Source: JBFGWM01 sp041588495
Lineage (GTDB): Bacteria > Pseudomonadota > Gammaproteobacteria > Pseudomonadales > JBFGWM01
Direction: 5' to 3'
Length of the DNA stretch: 7,444 nucleotides
NCBI GenBank assembly: GCA_041588495.1
Contig: JBFGWM010000140.1
Span: forward strand, 1-7,444
How positions within the stretch are numbered: position 1 is the stretch's first letter; each line of letters starts with the position of its first letter. Shown here piece after piece: positions 1 to 6,464 of the stretch. The notes under the pieces were generated by a model. It was not told where the DNA came from. It saw only the letters and a list, made by a program, of their open reading frames with translations, and made no database searches. The translations under genes were made by a program, and so were the position numbers.

Positions 1-74
1 AAACACTCCGCCAACTGTACGCGGAAGAACTGGAAGCCGGGCGCAGGCTGCTCCGGGAACGCCTGCGTGGCTGA
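1..74 (+). pseudogene. Mirror copy of the GTPase 3' end (fragment)
   Basis: Read on the plus strand from base 3, this stretch encodes the same last 23 residues (starting TLRQLYAEELEAG) and TGA stop as the minus-strand GTPase gene. Bases 1-2 fit the end of the preceding Glu codon. It is the left arm of the inverted repeat and not an independent gene. If the duplication is real, a second complete GTPase copy in opposite orientation would lie to the left of the window. If it is an artefact, this fragment does not exist in the genome. Nucleotide identity with the other copy is complete, which argues against an old duplication. Confidence 0.5.
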
Positions 75-237
75 CGACGGCACCGGCCTGCGCGAGGTCT
101 GGCGCCGCTGGCGGCACCAGGTGCCGCCAGCGGCGCCAGACCTCGCGCAGGCCGGTGCCGTCGTCAGCCACGCAGGCGTTCCCGGAGCAGCCTGCGCCCG
201 GCTTCCAGTTCTTCCGCGTACAGTTGGCGGAGTGTTT
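1..237. repeat. Perfect long inverted repeat, 117-base arms around a 3-base centre
   Basis: Bases 1-117 are the exact reverse complement of bases 121-237; the centre is cag at 118-120. I checked the arms base by base and found no mismatch. The right arm contains the last codons and the stop of the minus-strand GTPase gene plus 43 bases beyond it, so the left arm carries a mirror copy of that gene end. The repeat reaches base 1, so the true arm length is unknown. Perfect palindromes of this size with almost no spacer are unstable in cells. A fold-back artefact at a contig end is therefore the likeliest reading; a real inverted duplication or a covalently closed hairpin end are alternatives. 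Confidence 0.97.
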
Positions 238-1357
238 CAGCGTGGGGGTCCTGACCACGCCGGCGATATTCGAAATAGCGCGCAGCGACCTTGCCCAGTG
301 CGTAGGTGGTGGCGCCCGCCTGGGTGGCGCCCCAGACCGCGCCCAGGGTCTGGCCCCATCCCGGCACCAGCTTGACCACCGCCCGCCCGGCCTGGCCGAG
401 CAGCCAGCCGGTGGCGACACCGCCGCCGAGCATGCCCACGAACTCGCCCACCGAGCGGGCATCGAAACTCTGCCCCGACATGCGTGCCAGGGCATGCAGC
501 AACTTGCTCTGCATGGCCGATACCGCGAACAGGTCCACCACCGGCAGGGCCCCGAGTCCGGCCGCGGCGAGGGCGTGACCGACGATCTGGGCGTCTGCGG
601 CGTGGGCATAGGCATCCCCGCCCCCTTCGTCCGCACGCAAGGCGGCGAGCAGGCTCTCCGGGAGCACCGTTTCGATCGCGTCCCAGAGCGCCTCCAACCC
701 GTAGTTCGGATCGTCGAAACCATCCGCCGGCTGGGTCAGGTCCACGGGGACCCACAGCGGGGCCGGGCCCGGCAGACCGGAGAGCAATCCGCGTTGTGCC
801 ACCAGTGCACGCCGCAGATCGGCATAGTCGTCGCCCGCAGGCTGGTCCGGCGCGCCGAACGGATACGGGGTGATGTGGTCGCCTCCGGGCGGATACAGGT
901 CGTGCAGGCCGGTCTGCGCCACCACAATTGGCCAGTCGCGGTGCCTGCGCCGCACCTCGCGCAGCACTTCGAACACCGGTTCCGGACGCGGATCCGCCAC
1001 CTTGATCACGGCCATGACCAGGTGCGACTGGGCCGCGCAGGTGTCGATATCCTCGCCCGGGTCGTAGGCCACCTCGCCGAGGCCGCGGGTGTCGAGGAAC
1101 TTGAGCACCGGCAGCCCCGGCGGAAAATCGAATACCTGCGCGGTTCGGGTACACGGTTCGAAACCGTTCCCGACCTGCGCGTGGGGATGGCCGGTGAGGG
1201 CGCTGACGATGGAACTCTTGCCCGCCTGGGTCTTGCCGAGCAGCCAGATCACGGGGACCGGGCGCGCGTTCTCGTCCAGCGCCGCGTTCAGTTTCGATTC
1301 CCCGCGATGGGGATCGAGCAGGGCGGCCTTCAGGCGCCCGAGTGCGGTTCCCGTCAT
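164..1357 (-). CDS. GTPase with C-terminal DUF697-like hydrophobic domain
   Basis: The 397-residue protein has an N-terminal P-loop GTPase domain. G1 is GKTQAGKSS (residues 41-49), candidate G2 threonines are T70 and T72, and G3 is DTRG (89-92). The usual NKxD base-recognition motif is not seen; QTGLHD (148-153) stands where it would be expected. Residues about 255-360 are rich in Gly, Ala and hydrophobic helices (roughly 259-280, 306-323, 338-356), as in DUF697/YcjF-type proteins, suggesting association with the inner membrane. A charged helix closes the protein. I chose the ATG at 1357 because GGAG (1364-1367 on the complement) lies 6 bases before it; a TTG at 1369 in the same frame would put that site inside the gene. 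It is transcribed divergently from serC and no partner is visible. Cellular role unknown; the family assignment is by motif and layout. Confidence 0.85.
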   Translation of the reverse strand: MTGTALGRLKAALLDPHRGESKLNAALDENARPVPVIWLLGKTQAGKSSIVSALTGHPHAQVGNGFEPCTRTAQVFDFPPGLPVLKFLDTRGLGEVAYDPGEDIDTCAAQSHLVMAVIKVADPRPEPVFEVLREVRRRHRDWPIVVAQTGLHDLYPPGGDHITPYPFGAPDQPAGDDYADLRRALVAQRGLLSGLPGPAPLWVPVDLTQPADGFDDPNYGLEALWDAIETVLPESLLAALRADEGGGDAYAHAADAQIVGHALAAAGLGALPVVDLFAVSAMQSKLLHALARMSGQSFDARSVGEFVGMLGGGVATGWLLGQAGRAVVKLVPGWGQTLGAVWGATQAGATTYALGKVAARYFEYRRRGQDPHAETLRQLYAEELEAGRRLLRERLRG

Positions 1358-1733
1358 TTCCTGCTCCAACTGCGCGTTGCCGGCCGGTCACCGGGGATTG
1401 CGTGCAGCGTTTCCGGCGGCGCGTTCAATTTCATACTGCGTCACTCCGAAGACTACGCCAACCCGCGAATTCCCGTCGGCAACACTTTCGGAGCGGGAAA
1501 CGGCGCCGGGGCCCGGGCGCAGAGCATTCCCGGCGATGCCCGGAAACCCGTGCCACGCCGTCGCCCTCCTGACCCCCGCAAATGATGCACCACGCGGGCC
1601 CGGATATCGATGCCCCAAGGCGATGAAAAATCCACCCGCTCACGGTTCACTATCCTGCGCTCCACAGGCATCATAGCCACCGGCAGGCGGCGGAAGCGCA
1701 TGATCCCCGCCGCACACTCACTGGAGATCCCGC
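1358..1733. other. Divergent intergenic region between the GTPase gene and serC
   Basis: These 376 bases separate two divergent start codons, so promoters for both genes should lie here. Short open frames exist on both strands, but none has a convincing Shine-Dalgarno site or recognisable protein, and I regard them as chance. The middle part is GC-rich, with several short CCGG/GGCC-rich palindromes. The stretch nearest serC is less GC-rich and holds the only promoter-like pair I could propose. I see no riboswitch, tRNA or mobile element. Confidence 0.6.
1646..1674 (+). promoter_or_regulatory. Weak candidate sigma-70 promoter for serC-serA
   Basis: TTCACT (1646-1651) and CATCAT (1669-1674) each match the -35 and -10 consensus at 4 of 6 bases, with a 17-base spacer, about 60 bases before the serC start. 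The match is weak and could be chance; its value is mainly position, in the least GC-rich part of the intergenic region. Confidence 0.22.
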
Positions 1734-2846
1734 ATGACCCCGCAAGCCAAGCCCGCAAATCCGAATTTTTCCTCCGGACCCTGCAGCAAGCGTCCGGGAT
1801 ACGCCGTCGAACGGCTCGACATCTCGACCCTGGGGCGCTCGCACCGCTCGTCCGTCGGCAAGGCGGCCCTGAAACGCGCGTGCCTCGACACCGCGCGGAT
1901 TCTCGGCCTGCCCGAGGGTTACCGCGTCGGCGTGGTGCCCGGTTCGGACACCGGCGCCATGGAAATGGCCATGTGGTCGCTGCTCGGCCAGCGACCGGTC
2001 GACGTGTTCTGCTGGGAATCCTTCGGCCAGGGCTGGCTGACCGACATCGACAAGCAACTGAAGCTCGCCGACGTGCACCGCTACCAGGCCGACTACGGCA
2101 AGCTGCCCGATCTCGGCCAGGCCAACCCCGATCACGACATCGTGTTCACCTGGAACGGCACCACCTCGGGGGTCCGCGTTCCGGACGGCGACTGGATCGC
2201 CGACGACCGCACCGGCCTCACCCTGTGCGATGCCACCTCCGCCGTTTTCGCCATGGAAATGCCCTGGGAGAAGATCGACGTCGCCACCTTCAGCTGGCAG
2301 AAGGTGCTCGGTGGCGAAGGCGCCCACGGCATGCTGGTCCTCGGACCGCGCGCCGTGGAACGGCTGGAGAGTTATTCGCCGCCGTGGCCGCTGCCGAAAG
2401 TCTTCCGCCTCACCAAGGGCGGCAAGCTGATCGAGGACATCTTCGTCGGCGCCACCATCAATACGCCCTCCATGCTGTGCGTGGCCGACTACCTCGACGC
2501 CCTGCAATGGGTCGAGGAGATCGGCGGCGTGGATGCCTGCATCGAGCGCTCGCGGCGCAACCTCGCGGTGGTGGAAAACTTCGTTGCCGCCAACGATTGG
2601 ATCGACTTCCTCGCCGAATCCCCGGAAATCCGCTCCAGTACCAGCGTCTGCCTGACCCTGGACCTCGATGACGGCAAGGTGAAGGAAATGACGAAACTGC
2701 TGGAGGCCGAGGGCGTGGCCTACGACATCGGCGCCTATCGCGATGCGCCGGCAGGACTGCGCATCTGGTGCGGCGGCACCGTGGAGACCGCCGACCTCGA
2801 AGCGCTCATGCCGTGGATCCAGTGGGCCCACGACCAGGTCCGCTGA
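1734..2846 (+). CDS. serC: Phosphoserine aminotransferase, Methanosarcina/alphaproteobacterial type
   Basis: The 370-residue PLP enzyme would convert 3-phosphohydroxypyruvate and glutamate to phosphoserine and 2-oxoglutarate, the second step of serine synthesis in the cytoplasm. The opening motif FSSGPCSKRPG (12-22) is characteristic of the serC_2 subgroup (TIGR01365) rather than the E. coli-type enzyme. PGSDTGAMEMAMW (69-81) fits the phosphate-binding region. D166 in CDATSA fits the residue that pairs with the pyridine nitrogen, and K190 in FSWQKVLGG fits the Schiff-base lysine. The length is usual for the subgroup. GGAG (1723-1726) lies 7 bases before the ATG. serA follows after 39 bases on the same strand with no obvious terminator, so the two are probably cotranscribed. 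Subgroup and reaction are recalled family knowledge; the residue roles are inferred from position. Confidence 0.93.
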   Translation: MTPQAKPANPNFSSGPCSKRPGYAVERLDISTLGRSHRSSVGKAALKRACLDTARILGLPEGYRVGVVPGSDTGAMEMAMWSLLGQRPVDVFCWESFGQGWLTDIDKQLKLADVHRYQADYGKLPDLGQANPDHDIVFTWNGTTSGVRVPDGDWIADDRTGLTLCDATSAVFAMEMPWEKIDVATFSWQKVLGGEGAHGMLVLGPRAVERLESYSPPWPLPKVFRLTKGGKLIEDIFVGATINTPSMLCVADYLDALQWVEEIGGVDACIERSRRNLAVVENFVAANDWIDFLAESPEIRSSTSVCLTLDLDDGKVKEMTKLLEAEGVAYDIGAYRDAPAGLRIWCGGTVETADLEALMPWIQWAHDQVR

Positions 2847-2885
2847 ACTCCGTCCGCAATCACCTGAATCAGCAAGGCAGCCATC

Positions 2886-4055
2886 ATGTTCATGATCCGA
2901 ACCTACAACCAGATCGCGGTGAAGGGCCTCGACCGCTTTCCGCGGGACCGCTACGAGATCGCCAGTGAGATCGCCCACCCGGACGCCTTCATCCTGCGCA
3001 GCCACAAGCTGCACGATGAGACCTTTCCGGAGAGCCTCAAGGCGATTGCCCGCGCCGGCGCTGGCGTCAACAACGTCCCCGTCGATCGTTGCACGGAACA
3101 GGGCATCGTGGTGTTCAACACCCCGGGCGCCAACGCCAACGCGGTGAAGGAACTGGTGCTGACCGGTTTGCTGCTCAGCTCGCGCGGGATCACCCACGGC
3201 ATCAATTTCGTGCAGACCCTGGGCGAAATGGACGACGAGGCGGAACTGGCGCGTCACCTCGAGAAGGAAAAGAAACGCTTCAAGGGCAGCGAGATCGCGG
3301 GCAAGACCCTCGGTGTCGTCGGTCTCGGCGCCATCGGTTCCATGGTCGCCAACATGGGCCTGTCCCTGGGCATGAACGTGGTGGGCTACGATCCGGCGAT
3401 CTCGGTCGAGGCCGCCTGGCGCCTGTCCAGTGACGTGGAAAAGATGGACAACCTGGCCTCCCTGCTGGCCAAGTCCGACTTCGTGACCCTGCACGTGCCA
3501 GCGATCGAAGCAACGCGCCACCTCATCAACGCAGACAGTCTCTCCACGGCGAAACCCGGACTGGTGCTCCTGAACTTTGCGCGCGACGAGATCGTGGATG
3601 CCGATGCAGTGGTCGCCGCCCTCGACGCGGGCAAACTGGCCAAGTACGTCACCGACTTCCCGGTACCCGCGCTGATCGGCCGCGACGACGTCATCGCCAT
3701 GCCGCACATCGGCGCCAGCACCGAGGAGGCCGAGGAGAACTGCGCGGTGATGGCCGCCAACCAGCTCATGGAGTTCCTCGAGAACGGCAACATCGTCAAC
3801 TCGGTGAATTTTCCCCTGGCGAAAATGGAACGCGCGGGCGGGACCCGCATCACCTTCGCCAACCACAACACGTCCGGCGTGCTCGGCAACGTGTTGTCGG
3901 TACTCGCAGAGCGCAAGGTCAACGTGCTCGACATGCTCAACAAGAGCCGGGACGAGATCGCCTACAACATCCTCGACGTCGAGGGCGACGCCAACGGCGG
4001 GCTGCTCGACGCGATCCGCGAGGTTGAACACGTCATCTGCGTGCGCCGCCTCTGA
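2886..4055 (+). CDS. serA: D-3-phosphoglycerate dehydrogenase, short form with ACT domain
   Basis: The 389-residue enzyme would oxidise 3-phosphoglycerate with NAD+ to 3-phosphohydroxypyruvate, the first committed step of serine synthesis. The substrate-binding segment has ARAGAGVNNVP (55-65). The nucleotide-binding fold has VVGLGAIG with GxGxxG at 146-151 and D169 in GYDP. Catalytic Arg is R233 (NFAR) and catalytic His is H274 (PHIGAST). The DVFxxEP block of the wider family reads TDFPVPALIG (256-265), so the expected Glu is not in its usual place. Residues about 318-389 form an ACT domain; N326, N328 and N346 align with E. coli H344, N346 and N364, which bind the inhibitor serine, so feedback control is plausible. 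There is no intervening domain as in the 520-residue forms. AAGG (2874-2877) lies 8 bases before the ATG; a second in-frame ATG two codons later is possible. It sits 39 bases after serC. Confidence 0.93.
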   Translation: MFMIRTYNQIAVKGLDRFPRDRYEIASEIAHPDAFILRSHKLHDETFPESLKAIARAGAGVNNVPVDRCTEQGIVVFNTPGANANAVKELVLTGLLLSSRGITHGINFVQTLGEMDDEAELARHLEKEKKRFKGSEIAGKTLGVVGLGAIGSMVANMGLSLGMNVVGYDPAISVEAAWRLSSDVEKMDNLASLLAKSDFVTLHVPAIEATRHLINADSLSTAKPGLVLLNFARDEIVDADAVVAALDAGKLAKYVTDFPVPALIGRDDVIAMPHIGASTEEAEENCAVMAANQLMEFLENGNIVNSVNFPLAKMERAGGTRITFANHNTSGVLGNVLSVLAERKVNVLDMLNKSRDEIAYNILDVEGDANGGLLDAIREVEHVICVRRL

Positions 4056-4081
4056 CCGCCCCCCCCGGTTTGCACCGCCGC

Positions 4082-4097
4082 CTCCGCGCACGCGGAG
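4082..4097 (+). terminator. Small GC-rich hairpin after serA, possible terminator
   Basis: CTCCGCG (4082-4088) pairs with CGCGGAG (4091-4097), leaving a very tight loop, so the outer 6 pairs with a 4-base loop are more realistic. It lies 26 bases after the serA stop and is followed by another very GC-rich block (GGGCCC repeats at 4105-4117). There is no U-tract, so it does not meet the usual standard for an intrinsic terminator; it may only pause polymerase or protect the mRNA end. Confidence 0.3.
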
Positions 4098-4120
4098 CGC
4101 GGCCGGGCCCCGGGCCCCGC

Positions 4121-4140
4121 GATTCCTTTACTAAACTGAA
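4121..4140 (+). promoter_or_regulatory. AT-rich patch upstream of the channel gene, possible -10 region
   Basis: This is the only AT-rich patch in an otherwise very GC-rich spacer and lies about 55-70 bases before the ATG of the outer-membrane channel gene. TAAACT (4132-4137) matches the -10 consensus at 4 of 6 bases. No acceptable -35 is seen at 16-18 bases upstream, so an activator-dependent promoter or a chance match are both possible. Confidence 0.2.
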
Positions 4141-4193
4141 ACTGGACCCTCGAGATCAGTAGCCGGGTCCGCTTCAACGTGAGGAGTTGCGCG

Positions 4194-4916
4194 ATGCGAT
4201 GGGCCTGCCTGATTTTCGTCATGATCACCCTGCCCGCCCGGGCCGACCTGCTGTGGAAGGACACCAGCCTGACCCTGCTCTACGGTCAGGGCTACGCGGT
4301 CACCCATGACGATGCGGCGATCGCCACCGTAGAACACGCGAGCGGCTATTCCTGGGGTGACCTGTTCCTGTTCGTGGACTTCATCGAGTTCGATGACGAC
4401 ACCACCGATGTCTACGGCGAGATCAAGCCGCGCCTTTCACTGGGCCGGATGATGGGCCGGGAAATCGGCTTCGGGCCGGTCACCGACGTGCTGCTGGCCG
4501 CCGAATGGCACAAGGGCGAGCAGGATGTCGAGGCCTACAACTTCGGGCTCGGTTTCGACCTCGCGGTCCCCGGGGCGCGTTATTTCACCCTGGGGGTGTT
4601 TCACCGCAACGAGCGCCATGTCGGCGAGCACTCGGTGATGGTCAACGGCGCCTGGGCGTTTCCCTTCGAACTGGGCTCCACGAAGTGGCTGTTCGACGGC
4701 TACGCGGACTGGATCGACAACGAGGGCAACCTGCACAGCCACTTCCTGTCCGAGGTCCAGCTGAAACTCGACATCGGCGAGTTCTGGGGCAAGGCCGGCC
4801 GCTACTACGCAGGTATCGAGTACAGCCATTGGGACAACAAGTTCGGGCTGGCCGGAATTCCCGGTCTCGATACGGACCAGAGCGTGGTGCAGGCGCTGCT
4901 GAAGGTTCACTTCTGA
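4194..4916 (+). CDS. Tsx/OmpK-like outer-membrane channel protein
   Basis: The 240-residue product starts with a signal peptide, MRWACLIFVMITLPARA, with an ARA cleavage motif before D18. The body alternates hydrophobic and polar residues, is rich in aromatic residues and Gly, and ends in KVHF; a terminal Phe is the recognition mark for assembly by the BAM complex. VEHASGYSWGDLFLFVDF (46-63) followed by YGEIKPRLSLG (74-84) resembles the early strands of the nucleoside-specific channel Tsx/OmpK family (PF03502). Length fits that family. I chose the ATG at 4194 because GAGGAG (4181-4186) stands 7 bases before it and the signal peptide then starts cleanly; a GTG at 4179 is in frame but would include the ribosome site. 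The substrate cannot be read from the sequence; nucleosides are only the family precedent. It appears to be a single-gene unit. Confidence 0.8.
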   Translation: MRWACLIFVMITLPARADLLWKDTSLTLLYGQGYAVTHDDAAIATVEHASGYSWGDLFLFVDFIEFDDDTTDVYGEIKPRLSLGRMMGREIGFGPVTDVLLAAEWHKGEQDVEAYNFGLGFDLAVPGARYFTLGVFHRNERHVGEHSVMVNGAWAFPFELGSTKWLFDGYADWIDNEGNLHSHFLSEVQLKLDIGEFWGKAGRYYAGIEYSHWDNKFGLAGIPGLDTDQSVVQALLKVHF

Positions 4917-4924
4917 TCCGCGCG

Positions 4925-4939
4925 GCCCGCTTCCCGGGC
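4925..4939 (+). terminator. Weak hairpin after the channel gene
   Basis: GCCCG (4925-4929) pairs with CGGGC (4935-4939) around a 5-base loop, with a possible extra G-T pair outside. It lies 8 bases after the stop codon. The stem is short and no U-tract follows, so it is only a candidate terminator. Confidence 0.22.
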
Positions 4940-4964
4940 TGGTGATGGCCCACGCCGCGACCAC

Positions 4965-4997
4965 CCGTCACAAACCTGTTACAAACGTGTCACGCAA
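4965..4997 (+). promoter_or_regulatory. Three tandem 11-base units resembling a Pho box
   Basis: CCGTCACAAAC (4965-4975), CTGTTACAAAC (4976-4986) and GTGTCACGCAA (4987-4997) follow one another with no gap. The cores GTCAC, GTTAC, GTCAC recur every 11 bases, one helical turn. The known Pho box is two such units, CTGTCAT-AAAT-CTGTCAT, and members of the OmpR/PhoB winged-helix family generally bind direct repeats of this period. The box ends 66 bases before the VWA gene start, a normal place for an activator site that replaces a -35. I could not see a good -10 about 10 bases downstream, which weakens the promoter reading. The binder could be PhoB or the response regulator partner of the kinase encoded downstream. 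Confidence 0.62.
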
Positions 4998-5063
4998 CGG
5001 AGACCAACGGCAGGCCGATTCCCCCGAAACTGAAAGCGAACTCATCGGCACCGGAGAACCGCC

Positions 5064-6401
5064 ATGAAACCCCTGATCGCTTTCTGGACCAGCATGCTGG
5101 CCATCATCGGCATGACCGTCGCCGCGGCCTCCGCGGCCATCCCCCGGGACCAGGCACGCCTGGATGCCGCGCTCGGCACACCCGTGGTACTCGAAGGCGG
5201 GCCCAGCCGGGCCTTCGTCAAGATCGCCCTCACCGGGTTCGAATTCGCTCCCGACCGTGAACGCGCCCCGGTCAACATCGCCATCGTGCTGGATAAGTCC
5301 GGCTCAATGGGCGGCGAAAAGATCGCCCACGCGCGGGAGGCGGCGATCATGGCCATCGAGCGGCTCGACCGACGCGACGTGGTCTCAGTGGTGGCCTACG
5401 ACAACTCGGTCCAGGTCCTGGTGCCGGCGACCCGGGTTTCCGACCGCGCCGCCATCCACCGCGCGATCCGCAACCTGCACGCGGGTGGCTCCACGGCATT
5501 GTTCGCCGGGGTCAGCAAGGGTGCCCACGAACTGCGCAAGTTCCTGGAGCGCAACCGGGTGAACCGGGTGATCCTGCTTTCCGACGGCCTCGCCAACGTC
5601 GGCCCGAGTTCCCCCGCGGCGCTGGGCAACCTGGGTCGCTCCCTCGCCAAGGAGGGGATCAGCGTCACCACCATCGGCCTCGGCCTCGGCTACAACGAGG
5701 ACCTGATGACCCGCCTGGCCGGGATGAGCGACGGCAACCACGCCTTCGTCGAACACCCCTCGCAACTGGCCGGCATCTTCGACCTCGAGTTCGGCGACGT
5801 GCTGTCCGTGGTCGGCCAGGAGGTCGAGATCATCATCCGCTGCCGTCCCGGTGTGCGTCCGATCCGGGTCCTCGGCCGCGACGCGGAGATCGCCGGCGAC
5901 ACCGTGCGCGTCGACATGAACCAGATCTACGGCGGCCAGGAGAAGTTCGTCATGCTGGAAGTCGAGGTGCCGGCCGGCCAGGCCGGGGAGCAGCGCGAGC
6001 TCGCCTCCGTCGACGCCTCCTACCTCAACCTGCAGACCCAGCGCCGTGACCGCCTTTCGCGGCAGGTCAACGTGAGCTATACCCACCGCCCGGAAGCGGT
6101 TCAGAAGAACACCGACACAGCGGTCATGAAAGACGCCGTGGAGCAGGTGGTCAACGAGGACAGCAAGAAGGCCGTGCAACTGCGCGACGAGGGCAAGGTC
6201 GAGGAAGCCCGCGAGGTCCTGCGCCAGAACGCACAGAAGCTGCGCGAAAGCGCCGGCGCCTACGCCGCACCGGAACTGGAAACCTTCGCCGAGGAAATGG
6301 AGGCGGATGCCCAACGGCTGGATGACCGCGAGGACTGGAACCGCCAGCGCAAGGCCCTGCGGAAGAAGCAGTATGAGAAAGAGCGTCAGCAATCCTACTG
6401 A
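5064..6401 (+). CDS. Exported von Willebrand factor A (VWA) domain protein with helical C-terminal tail
   Basis: The 445-residue protein opens with a basic, then hydrophobic signal peptide ending in an Ala-rich AxA stretch (cleavage near residues 24-26), with no lipobox Cys. The VWA domain spans about 69-245. Its metal-ion-dependent adhesion site is complete: DKSGS (77-81), T144 in GGSTAL and D174 in LLSDGLANVG, so it should bind Mg or a similar divalent ion. Residues about 250-340 look like beta-strand rich sequence. From about 345 to the end the sequence is highly charged and helical (EDSKKAVQLRDEGKVEEARE, 365-384), probably a coiled coil or helical repeat. It resembles proteins annotated as Ca-activated chloride channel homologues, but no channel activity should be assumed. 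GGAG (5053-5056) lies 7 bases before the ATG. The upstream Pho-box-like repeats and the downstream kinase suggest a regulated periplasmic role, perhaps binding a partner or the sensor. Function unknown. Confidence 0.85.
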   Translation: MKPLIAFWTSMLAIIGMTVAAASAAIPRDQARLDAALGTPVVLEGGPSRAFVKIALTGFEFAPDRERAPVNIAIVLDKSGSMGGEKIAHAREAAIMAIERLDRRDVVSVVAYDNSVQVLVPATRVSDRAAIHRAIRNLHAGGSTALFAGVSKGAHELRKFLERNRVNRVILLSDGLANVGPSSPAALGNLGRSLAKEGISVTTIGLGLGYNEDLMTRLAGMSDGNHAFVEHPSQLAGIFDLEFGDVLSVVGQEVEIIIRCRPGVRPIRVLGRDAEIAGDTVRVDMNQIYGGQEKFVMLEVEVPAGQAGEQRELASVDASYLNLQTQRRDRLSRQVNVSYTHRPEAVQKNTDTAVMKDAVEQVVNEDSKKAVQLRDEGKVEEAREVLRQNAQKLRESAGAYAAPELETFAEEMEADAQRLDDREDWNRQRKALRKKQYEKERQQSY

Positions 6402-6411
6402 CCGGCACGGT

Positions 6412-6448
6412 CGCAACGGGCCCGGGGTCACGCCCCGGGTCCGTTGCG
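6412..6448 (+). terminator. Strong 16-bp hairpin between the VWA and kinase genes
   Basis: Bases 6412-6427 pair with 6433-6448 in a continuous 16-bp stem with one G-U pair (6420/6440) and a 5-base loop, TCACG. It begins 11 bases after the VWA stop. No U-tract follows (the next bases are TGGGG) and the kinase ribosome site starts almost at once, so it is not a classical intrinsic terminator. It is more likely an intercistronic element that reduces kinase expression relative to the VWA gene or protects the upstream mRNA from 3' exonucleases. Confidence 0.6.
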
Positions 6449-6464
6449 TGGGGAGCGGTCCCTG

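Noticed and set aside
1358..1369. TTG start at 1369 for the GTPase
   Set aside because: It would place the GGAG ribosome site inside the gene; the ATG at 1357 has ideal spacing.
155..1585. 476-codon open frame on the plus strand
   Set aside because: It is antisense to the GTPase gene, starts inside the inverted repeat, has no convincing ribosome site and an Arg/His/Gly-biased translation without motifs.
4059..4066. Run of eight C after the serA stop as a phase-variation tract
   Set aside because: It is outside any coding region and not between promoter elements I can identify, so there is no evident switch.
1671..4091. 806-codon open frame on the minus strand
   Set aside because: It lies entirely antisense to serC and serA, which have clear motifs and ribosome sites. 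Long antisense frames are expected in GC-rich DNA; the translation is rich in His, Asp, Val and Gly and shows no recognisable domain.
4179..4193. GTG start at 4179 for the channel protein
   Set aside because: The GAGGAG ribosome site lies within these codons, and the signal peptide is more typical from the ATG at 4194.
4965..4997. Short CRISPR-like or tandem repeat array
   Set aside because: The units are 11 bases with no spacers and only three copies; the spacing and position fit a regulator-binding site.
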